Shown here: piece by piece, positions 25,965 to 32,807 of the stretch
Layout: each line of letters starts with the position of its first letter
Numbering within the stretch: position 1 is the first letter of the stretch
Assembly: GCA_017379015.1 (NCBI GenBank)
Contig: JAFNXN010000017.1
Location: forward strand, 31,972-95,971
Reading direction: 5' to 3'
DNA: 64,000 bases
From: Alistipes sp.
GTDB taxonomy: Bacteria; Bacteroidota; Bacteroidia; Bacteroidales; Rikenellaceae
Notes under the pieces: model-generated
Database searches by the model: none
Told to the model about the DNA's origin: nothing
What the model saw: only the letters and a program-made list of their open reading frames with translations
Made by a program: the position numbers and the translations under genes

Positions 25965-25990
25965 ATATACTAACTTAAAACATTGAATAT

Positions 25991-27445
25991 ATGACAATTA
26001 GAGAATTAGAGCCCAAGCTTATTTGGGAGCAGTTTGACGACATCACAAAGGTACCACGCCCATCAAAGAAGGAGGGTAAGATCATCGAATGGCTTGTAGC
26101 CTTTGCCGAGAAGCACGGCTTCGACTACCAGAAGGATCAAACAGGCAATGTCGTAATACGCAAGGCTGCAACAGCAGGCTTTGAGGATCGCCCATGCGTA
26201 ATCCTTCAGTCGCACATGGACATGGTTTGCGAGAAGCGTTCTGACGTAGAGTTCGACTTCGAGAACGACCCTATTCGCACCTTTATCAAGGATGGCTGGG
26301 TATATGCTGAGGGTACTACCCTAGGTGCTGACTGTGGTATCGGTATGGCTGCGGCACTAGCCGTGCTCCTTGACGAGACTCTTGAGCACCCAGCAATCGA
26401 GGCTCTCTTCACCGTTGATGAGGAGACAGGTCTTACTGGTGCCTTCGGTCTTGGCGAGGGTATGCTTACTGGTAAGTATCTGGTAAACCTCGACTCGGAG
26501 GATGAGGGTGAGCTCTTTATCGGCTGCGCAGGTGGTATCGACACTGTTGCCAAGTTCGACTACGACCTTGAGGAGGCACCCGAGGGCTACGCCTTCGTAC
26601 GCCTTGAGGTGGGTGATCTGCTTGGTGGTCACTCGGGCGACGATATTGATAAGGGTCTTGCTAACTCTAACAAGCTCCTAGCTCGCTTCCTATACAACGC
26701 TTGCGACACATTCCAGATCGCACTTGCTAAGTTTGACGGAGGCAACCTCCGCAACGCTATTCCTCGCGAGGCAAACGCCATCGTTGGTGTGCCAGCCGAG
26801 TCGAAGGAGGATTTCGAGGAGCGTTACTTGGAGTTTGGACAGATGATGATGGAGGAGTTCAAGCACACAGAGCCTCGCATGCGTTTCTCGGTAGCAGATG
26901 TTGAGCAGAGCGTTAAGGAGGTTATGACAAACGATGATATGTGCGCCCTACTCATCACCTTGGTGGGTCTTCCTAATGGCGTGCTCGCAATGTCGTTTGC
27001 CGTTCCAGGACTTGTTGAGACCTCAACAAACCTCGCTTCGGTAAAGTTTAACGACGAGCAGCAGGTTGTCATCACAACATCGCAGCGTTCGTCGGTAGAG
27101 AGTGCTAAGCTCTATGCTGCACAGACCATCGAATCGGTATTCTACCTTGCTGGTTGCGACGTAGAGCACTCGGATGGCTATCCTGGTTGGTCGCCAAACC
27201 CAGACTCATCGCTACTTGCAGCCACTGTTGAGTGCTATCGCAACCTATTTGCAACAGAGCCTAAGGTGCGTGCTATCCACGCAGGTTTGGAGTGCGGTCT
27301 ATTCCTTGAGAAGTATCCACACCTCGAGATGGTATCGTTTGGTCCAACACTTCGCGGTGTTCACTCTCCTGACGAGCGTCTAGAGATCTCTACAGTAGAT
27401 AAGTTCTGGAAGCTTCTTGTGGAGCTTTTGCGCGAGCTTAAGTAG
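25991..27445 (+). CDS. pepD: Aminoacyl-histidine dipeptidase (cytosol non-specific dipeptidase)
   Basis: A 484-residue M20 family metallopeptidase. Zinc-site motifs are QSHMDMVCEK near residue 76, ADCGIGMAAAL near 115, DEETGLTGAFGL near 145 and a C-terminal HAGLECGLF that supplies another metal ligand. It has no signal peptide, so it works in the cytoplasm, cutting dipeptides such as beta-Ala-His. The gene starts 26 bp after batB without a clear TAnnTTTG box, so it may be read from the bat operon. Hairpin-bearing element copy C begins 25 bp after its stop and could end transcription from both sides. Confidence 0.95.
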   Translation: MTIRELEPKLIWEQFDDITKVPRPSKKEGKIIEWLVAFAEKHGFDYQKDQTGNVVIRKAATAGFEDRPCVILQSHMDMVCEKRSDVEFDFENDPIRTFIKDGWVYAEGTTLGADCGIGMAAALAVLLDETLEHPAIEALFTVDEETGLTGAFGLGEGMLTGKYLVNLDSEDEGELFIGCAGGIDTVAKFDYDLEEAPEGYAFVRLEVGDLLGGHSGDDIDKGLANSNKLLARFLYNACDTFQIALAKFDGGNLRNAIPREANAIVGVPAESKEDFEERYLEFGQMMMEEFKHTEPRMRFSVADVEQSVKEVMTNDDMCALLITLVGLPNGVLAMSFAVPGLVETSTNLASVKFNDEQQVVITTSQRSSVESAKLYAAQTIESVFYLAGCDVEHSDGYPGWSPNPDSSLLAATVECYRNLFATEPKVRAIHAGLECGLFLEKYPHLEMVSFGPTLRGVHSPDERLEISTVDKFWKLLVELLRELK

Positions 27446-27470
27446 CCGTAAAGCGTGCTACATATACAAT

Positions 27471-27632
27471 GGGGATGACTAAAAAGTAAATTAGTCATCC
27501 CCTTATTGTTTAGATGTTGAAGAAAAAGATGTAGTTTTAGGCATGCGAAGCCCGAAAAACCGCAGTTTACTAGGCGTAAATGAGGATTTTGAGGGCGAGC
27601 ATAACGACAAAATACACTTTTTATTCAGCTTC
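27471..27632 (-). repeat. Dispersed 162-bp 3'-UTR element, copy C
   Basis: Read on the minus strand, it begins 27 bp after the pth stop and runs to the hairpin at 27471-27502. The hairpin therefore also stands 25 bp after the pepD stop on the other strand. It is close to copy B: the visible differences are a few substitutions. It carries the same 31-codon frame on the plus strand (MRSPKNRSLLGVNEDF, ATG at 27543). Confidence 0.9.
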
Positions 27633-27659
27633 ACTATTTTTTGGAGGCTGGGTCTAAGA

Positions 27660-28223
27660 CTATTTATTGTTGTACGAGTTCATCGTGCGATCTACGCCAA
27701 CAGAGGCGAACGAGAGCACAGCATCGCCAAAGAGCTTAAGACGCTCAGGGAGGAGCTTATTCTCCTCGTCGGTAAACTCGCCCAACACATAGTCGACCTG
27801 ATGTCCGCGCGCAAAGTCGCCACCCACACCAAAACGCAGACGCGCATACTGGTTATCGCCAAGAAGCTCTGTGATATTCTTAAGGCCGTTGTGTCCACCC
27901 TCAGAGCCATTCTTACGCATGCGGAACGTACCAAATGGAAGAGCAATGTCATCCGAGATCACTAGTAGGTTTTCGCGAGGTATTCGCTCCTGATCCATCC
28001 AGTAGCGCACGGCCTTTCCCGATAGGTTCATATATGTCGATGGCTTCAACAAAAGCAGCGTGCGACCACGATGCTTAAGCGTTGCCATAGCACCATAACG
28101 TACGGTCGTAAAAGAGATATTGGATGCCTCAGCTAAGGCATCCAACACTCTGAAACCTATGTTGTGGCGGGTTGCGGCATACTCCATACCGATGTTGCCT
28201 AACCCGACAACAAGATACTTCAT
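27660..28223 (-). CDS. pth: Peptidyl-tRNA hydrolase
   Basis: A 187-residue protein of normal length. It has GLGNIGMEYAATRHNIGF at the N terminus, with Asn10 and catalytic His20, SDDIALPFG with the catalytic Asp near 93, and GSEGGHNGLKNI near 108. It releases tRNA from prematurely dropped peptidyl-tRNA in the cytoplasm. It follows rplY by 27 bp, a pairing widespread in bacteria, and is co-transcribed from the promoter at 28896-28925. Confidence 0.97.
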   Translation of the reverse strand: MKYLVVGLGNIGMEYAATRHNIGFRVLDALAEASNISFTTVRYGAMATLKHRGRTLLLLKPSTYMNLSGKAVRYWMDQERIPRENLLVISDDIALPFGTFRMRKNGSEGGHNGLKNITELLGDNQYARLRFGVGGDFARGHQVDYVLGEFTDEENKLLPERLKLFGDAVLSFASVGVDRTMNSYNNK

Positions 28224-28250
28224 AATAGTTCCTTTTTAGGTTACCTACTA

Positions 28251-28811
28251 CTACTTAGCAGCACGTGAAGCACGTGTTACGCGTACAGCACATACAGCTG
28301 TTGTTGCAGGAGTAACGAATGTAAGGTTCTCGCGCTGAAGATCGCCAACGAAGATTGTCTGACCAACCTGCAATGGAGTAACGTCAACAACGATCTCATC
28401 TGGAATATACTCAACCAACGCCTTAACAGTGAGCTTACGAGCTGAGAGCTGAAGCTTACCACCGATCTTAACACCCTCAGCGTTACCTGTGAGGCGTACT
28501 GGAACGTTAACTGCAACTGGCTTACCCTCCTGAACACGGTAGAAATCTACGTGGAGAACCTGCTCACGAACTGGGTGATACTGAACCTCACGCATAACTG
28601 CCTTCTCTACAACGCCATCGATGTTGAGCTCGATGATGTAAGAGTTAGGAGTGTAGATAAGCTGGTTAAGCTCCTTAGCGTCGATAGTAAATGCCTTCTC
28701 CTCGCCACCGCCGTAAACGATGCAAGGTACCTGACCCTCGCGACGTGCAGCCTTAGCAAACTTCTTACCGAAGTTAACACGTGCAGTACCGTTAATCTGA
28801 ATTGACTTCAT
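28251..28811 (-). CDS. rplY: 50S ribosomal protein L25 (Ctc/TL5 form)
   Basis: A 186-residue protein, the long two-domain L25 of the Ctc type. The N-terminal 5S rRNA-binding domain spans about 1-90 (INGTARVNFGKKFAKAARREGQVPCIVYGG) and the C-terminal beta domain starts with VREQVLHVDFYRV and ends in the ATPATTAVCAV-like region. It binds 5S rRNA in the large subunit. It is the first gene of the rplY-pth operon. Confidence 0.96.
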   Translation of the reverse strand: MKSIQINGTARVNFGKKFAKAARREGQVPCIVYGGGEEKAFTIDAKELNQLIYTPNSYIIELNIDGVVEKAVMREVQYHPVREQVLHVDFYRVQEGKPVAVNVPVRLTGNAEGVKIGGKLQLSARKLTVKALVEYIPDEIVVDVTPLQVGQTIFVGDLQRENLTFVTPATTAVCAVRVTRASRAAK

Positions 28812-28895
28812 AATTGTTTAAATATTAATAGTTTAACTTCGATGTCGCTCAGGTGCAATAGTCAGTTGCACCCCCCTAAGACATCTGCTGGTGCG

Positions 28896-28925
28896 CAAAG
28901 GTAGTAAAAATTTGTCAATGAGCAA
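28896..28925 (-). promoter_or_regulatory. Promoter of rplY-pth
   Basis: On the minus strand TTG (28923-28925), a 19-bp spacer and TACCTTTG (28896-28903), 85 bp before rplY. Confidence 0.75.
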
Positions 28926-29000
28926 CTTTTTGCGTATTATAATTATAATAAAGAGTCCAACAAACCAAAAAGCGAGGGTCGAAGCGAGGGTGTAAAACTA

Positions 29001-29034
29001 AAGATGGAGATGACCATAAAGCCATCCCCATCTT
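29001..29034 (-). terminator. Terminator of kbl
   Basis: On the minus strand AAGATGGGGATGGC pairs over 14 positions with GTCATCTCCATCTT, with two G-U pairs, and is followed by TTTAGTTTT. It starts 36 bp after the kbl stop. Confidence 0.75.
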
Positions 29035-29069
29035 GTTAATAAATCGAAGAAAACTCTCGCTTGAGCCTA

Positions 29070-30257
29070 CTACTTCAAGACGCCGAGCTTCTTACCAACC
29101 TTGATGAAGGCATCAACGCAACGGTCGAGCTGCTCAGTAGTGTGACCTGCAGATACCTGAACACGGATACGTGCCTGACCCTTTGGAACTACTGGGTAGT
29201 AGAAGCCTGTTACGAATACGCCCTCCTGCTGAAGCTCAGCAGCGAAGTCCTGTGAAAGCTTAGCATCGTAGAGCATAACAGCGCAGATAGCTGATACTGT
29301 AGGCTTGATGTCGAAGCCAGCAGCGATCATCTTAGTGCGGAAGTGCTCAACATTAGCTACGAGCTGATCGTGAAGCTTGTCGCTCTCCTCCAACATCTTG
29401 AACATCTCGATAGATGCACCAACAACTGCTGGTGGAAGTGAGTTAGAGAAGAGGTAAGGACGTGAACGCTGTCGAAGCATGTCGATAATCTCCTTACGGC
29501 CAGTGGTGAAGCCACCTACAGCACCACCAAACGCCTTACCAAGAGTACCAGTGAGAATATCTACCTTGCCACGAAGATCGTAGAGCTCGGTGATACCGCG
29601 ACCTGTCTTACCCAATACGCCAGCCGAGTGGCACTCATCAACCATTACGAGAGCGTCGTACTTCTCAGCCAACTCACAAATCTTGTCGAGTGGAGCAGCG
29701 TTACCATCCATTGAGAATACACCATCGGTAACGATGATGCGGAAACGCTGTGCCTGAGCCTGCTTCAAGCACTCCTCGAGCTCTGCCATGTCGGCATTAG
29801 CATAGCGATAACGCTGAGCCTTGCAAAGACGTACACCGTCGATGATAGATGCGTGGTTCAAAGCGTCAGAGATGATAGCATCCTCAGCTGTGAACAATGG
29901 CTCGAACACACCACCGTTAGCATCGAAGCAAGCAGCGTAGAGGATAGTATCCTCAGTGCCAAAGTAATCAGCGATAGCCTTCTCAAGTTCCTTGTGCATA
30001 TCCTGGCAGCCGCAGATGAAACGTACTGATGACATACCGAAGCCACGCTCGTCCATAGCCTTCTTAGCTGCGTCGATAAGACGCTGGTTGTCAGAAAGAC
30101 CAAGGTAGTTGTTAGCGCAGAAGTTCAACACTGGGCGGTTAGCAACGTCGATCTCGGCACGCTGTGGTGACTCGATGATACGCTCTGTCTTGTACAAGCC
30201 GGCAGCCTTAATCTCGGCTAGCTCGTTCTGCAAATGCTGCTGAAATTTTCCGTACAT
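29070..30257 (-). CDS. kbl: Glycine C-acetyltransferase (2-amino-3-ketobutyrate CoA ligase)
   Basis: A 395-residue PLP-dependent alpha-oxoamine synthase. Seen motifs are NFCANNYLGLSDNQ, GFGMSSVRFICG, NHASIIDGVRL, DGVFSMDGN, VDECHSAGVLG and the PLP lysine in GTLGKAFGG near residue 243. FICGCQDMHKELE favours KBL over 8-amino-7-oxononanoate synthase. KBL converts 2-amino-3-ketobutyrate plus CoA to glycine and acetyl-CoA in threonine breakdown. It sits 54 bp after the MFS gene without a clear promoter box. The partner threonine dehydrogenase is not in the window. Confidence 0.93.
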   Translation of the reverse strand: MYGKFQQHLQNELAEIKAAGLYKTERIIESPQRAEIDVANRPVLNFCANNYLGLSDNQRLIDAAKKAMDERGFGMSSVRFICGCQDMHKELEKAIADYFGTEDTILYAACFDANGGVFEPLFTAEDAIISDALNHASIIDGVRLCKAQRYRYANADMAELEECLKQAQAQRFRIIVTDGVFSMDGNAAPLDKICELAEKYDALVMVDECHSAGVLGKTGRGITELYDLRGKVDILTGTLGKAFGGAVGGFTTGRKEIIDMLRQRSRPYLFSNSLPPAVVGASIEMFKMLEESDKLHDQLVANVEHFRTKMIAAGFDIKPTVSAICAVMLYDAKLSQDFAAELQQEGVFVTGFYYPVVPKGQARIRVQVSAGHTTEQLDRCVDAFIKVGKKLGVLK

Positions 30258-30311
30258 TGTAGTAAAAATTTAAGTTATAGTTTTATTGAAATTATGTCCT
30301 AAAGATGAGTC

Positions 30312-31601
30312 TTACTCAGTCTTAATATCCTTATTTACATTCTTTGAGCCTACCAAAGCGTAGAATAGCAAGTATGCAAGACCTGCCACGATTACCCAGT
30401 AGCTTGTCAAATAGCTGCCTGTCCAGTCAACGATACCGTTCTGGAGCAATGGGAGAATACCACCACCACAAACAAGTGCCATGAAGATACCCGAAGCGCG
30501 CTCAGTATACTTACCCAAGCCCTCAACAGCGAGGTTGAAGATACCACCCCACATCACCGATGTGCACAAGCCACACAACACGAGCAACGCTGCGTTGATA
30601 GGCACCTCAGCCATGCCGAAGCCCTCTGTGCCCTTGAACACTGGGAGGTTTACAGATGTCTCAGGGTTGAGCATCATAGCACCCAACACTAGACCAAGGC
30701 CGATAACCGATACAGATGTAAGCATCGTCTTTGCCGAAACCTTAGCACCAAGCGCAGCACCAGCCAAACGACCAAAGAACATGAGCAACCAGTAGGTAGC
30801 TGCCACAGTTGCAGCGATACCCTCAGCACCACTCTCTACAGCAAGACCGCCATTCTGCAACCACTTCTGCAATACGTTAGGAATACCAACCTCAACACCC
30901 ACGTAGATGAAGATAGCCACAGCACCCAACACAAAGTGGCGGAACGACATAGGTCCTACCTTAGAATCCTCAGCCTTAGCAACCTCGCGACGCTCAGTCT
31001 CAGGGATATTAGTAAAGAGGATCACCACAAATGCAAGGGCAAAGATAGCCAACGCGATAAACATCAATGGGAATACCTGCTTGATCTGGGCATCAGCAAT
31101 GCTTGGCACGAAGACACCTGTGAGGAAGATAACGGCTGTACCCATGAATGAGTTGAACGAGCCACCAACCTGCAAAAGCTGGTTACCACGATTACCACCA
31201 CCAGCAAGCTTGTTGAGCATAGGGTTAACCACGATGTTAAGCATACACATCGAGAAACCTGCGATGAACGCACCAAGGAGATATACGCCAAAAGCGGCAT
31301 TACCCTCCAACAGACCAGCGATTGTCTGAACGCCAACGCCAGTGAAGCCGACAGCTACAGCAGCTAGGGCAGTGAACTTGTAGCCACGCTTCTGGAGAAG
31401 ATTACCAGCAGGGATACCCATGCAGGCATAGGCGATAAAGTTGGCAAATACACCTAGTGTACCCATCCAGTTAGCTACATCAAACTGGTTCTTAAGCACG
31501 TCACCCATAGGTGATGCAAGATTGGTTACGAACGAGATCATTCCGAAAAGAAGAATCATCACGATGATAGCCAACACATTACTGTTTTTCTGTGTACTCA
31601 T
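30312..31601 (-). CDS. MFS sugar transporter of the FucP/GluP type
   Basis: A 429-residue membrane protein with 12 predicted hydrophobic helices. It resembles the fucose/glucose-galactose:proton symporter family: an early helix with a SFVTNLASP loop, GIPAGNLLQKRGYK between helices 2 and 3, and MLNIVVNPMLNKLAGGGNRGNQLLQVGGSFNSFMG mid-protein, typical of the FGHS family. It imports a sugar with protons across the inner membrane. The substrate is uncertain; fucose would suit the GH29 locus 23 kb away, but that is inference. It starts 30 bp after the polyprenyl synthase gene. Confidence 0.85.
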   Translation of the reverse strand: MSTQKNSNVLAIIVMILLFGMISFVTNLASPMGDVLKNQFDVANWMGTLGVFANFIAYACMGIPAGNLLQKRGYKFTALAAVAVGFTGVGVQTIAGLLEGNAAFGVYLLGAFIAGFSMCMLNIVVNPMLNKLAGGGNRGNQLLQVGGSFNSFMGTAVIFLTGVFVPSIADAQIKQVFPLMFIALAIFALAFVVILFTNIPETERREVAKAEDSKVGPMSFRHFVLGAVAIFIYVGVEVGIPNVLQKWLQNGGLAVESGAEGIAATVAATYWLLMFFGRLAGAALGAKVSAKTMLTSVSVIGLGLVLGAMMLNPETSVNLPVFKGTEGFGMAEVPINAALLVLCGLCTSVMWGGIFNLAVEGLGKYTERASGIFMALVCGGGILPLLQNGIVDWTGSYLTSYWVIVAGLAYLLFYALVGSKNVNKDIKTE

Positions 31602-31631
31602 AATAGTATTGTTTTAATTATAAATTTTCAA

Positions 31632-32651
31632 CTACTTATCTCGCTCTGCAATATAGGTGCAGAGATTCATCAACGACATACGATATGGCGAGTCGGGATA
31701 CTTCGCAAGCAGATGCATGGCACGTGCAAGATATGCCTGCATAGTCTGCGCAGCAAGCTCTCGTCCACCATTCTCATCAACTATCGACTGAAGCTTGTCT
31801 ACTGCCGCCTCATCCTTATCGCATACTTTAAGAAGCTCGATAATCTCCGCGCGCTCCTCCTCGGACTTACGCTCCATAACCTCGATAAGCGGAAGAGTTA
31901 TCTTATGCTCACGAAGGTCGTTATTCGCAGGCTTGCCAGTATTATTCTGACGGTTGTAGTCTAGGATGTCATCCTGGATTTGGAATGCCATACCTATCGC
32001 CTCGCCAAACTTACGCATACGATCCACATCCTCGCGCGAAGCACCCACAGACAGAGCTCCGATAGCAGCACTTACACCCAAGAGGCTTGCTGTCTTCTGA
32101 TTGATGATGTGGTAGTAGTCCTCACGCGTGGTGTCGAAGTTGCGAGCATGCTGACTCTGGAGCACCTCACCCTCGCAGAGTGTAGCCATAGCCAGACCCA
32201 CGTACGACACCAGATCGTACTGCGCCGATGCCATGCCTATCGACATGGTACGAGCAAGAATATAGTCGCCTAAGATAATTGCCATATCACTCTGCCACTT
32301 GGCATTCACCGAGGGGCGACCACGACGCTCATCTGCCGAGTCGAGCACATCGTCGTGGATGAGTGATGCAGTGTGGATCATCTCCACTAGCATCGCTGCG
32401 AGATAGGTGCGCTTTGAGCAGTGTCGCTCAGCAGCTGCCTTCTCAACAGATATTGGCTCCTCGCCACCACTCATCATTGAGGCAACAAGAAGCGTGAGCA
32501 TAGGACGCACTCCCTTGCCTCGCGATGTCAAGGCATAGGTCAACATCTCGTGCATAAGATCGCCTTCGGCAGAGATATTCTCCCCAACAAAGGTGTCAAA
32601 ACACTCCATGTCTTGACTGATAGGTTTGCGTATAGAGTCGATTGTAACCAT
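31632..32651 (-). CDS. Polyprenyl diphosphate synthase (quinone side chain)
   Basis: The protein is 339 residues from ATG 32651 (MVTIDSIRKPI). Longer in-frame starts up to 32723 are rejected because the promoter box at 32671-32678 lies inside them. Both Asp-rich motifs are intact, LIHDDVLDSADERRG and FQIQDDILDYN, with GKGVRP near the N terminus and QNNTGKPANNDL. The enzyme adds isopentenyl units to an allylic diphosphate in trans, most likely for the menaquinone side chain. Product length cannot be read by eye. It heads the possible polyprenyl synthase-MFS-kbl transcript. Confidence 0.92.
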   Translation of the reverse strand: MVTIDSIRKPISQDMECFDTFVGENISAEGDLMHEMLTYALTSRGKGVRPMLTLLVASMMSGGEEPISVEKAAAERHCSKRTYLAAMLVEMIHTASLIHDDVLDSADERRGRPSVNAKWQSDMAIILGDYILARTMSIGMASAQYDLVSYVGLAMATLCEGEVLQSQHARNFDTTREDYYHIINQKTASLLGVSAAIGALSVGASREDVDRMRKFGEAIGMAFQIQDDILDYNRQNNTGKPANNDLREHKITLPLIEVMERKSEEERAEIIELLKVCDKDEAAVDKLQSIVDENGGRELAAQTMQAYLARAMHLLAKYPDSPYRMSLMNLCTYIAERDK

Positions 32652-32670
32652 TATGTGCATGTTAATTACG

Positions 32671-32678
32671 CAAAGATA
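32671..32678 (-). promoter_or_regulatory. -7 box of the polyprenyl synthase gene
   Basis: TATCTTTG on the minus strand, 19 bp before the chosen ATG. It implies a very short leader and fixes the start at 32651 or 32660. Confidence 0.65.
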
Positions 32679-32772
32679 TAGATTTTTTGTGAAAATAGGT
32701 CTACTATGCACAACAATCTGCACACAAAAAGACTCTTTTTATGTAGGTTTTTATTTTTTCGCAAATTTTTCG

Positions 32773-32780
32773 TACCTTTG
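32773..32780 (+). promoter_or_regulatory. -7 box of the yfhO-ftsX operon
   Basis: TACCTTTG 27 bp before the start codon, divergent from the polyprenyl synthase promoter. The upstream -33 position is T-rich without a clean TTG. Confidence 0.6.
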
Positions 32781-32807
32781 GGCGTTAATTGTCTTTATAA
32801 GTAGAGT

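Noticed and set aside
2003-27632. The three 162-bp copies as a CRISPR array or insertion sequence
   Set aside because: Copies are thousands of bases apart with no spacers, and no transposase or terminal target duplication is visible.
27543-27965. 140-codon plus-strand ORF running from repeat copy C into pth
   Set aside because: Only the first 31 codons belong to the repeat; the rest is antisense to pth. The short frame is discussed as a finding, not annotated as a gene.
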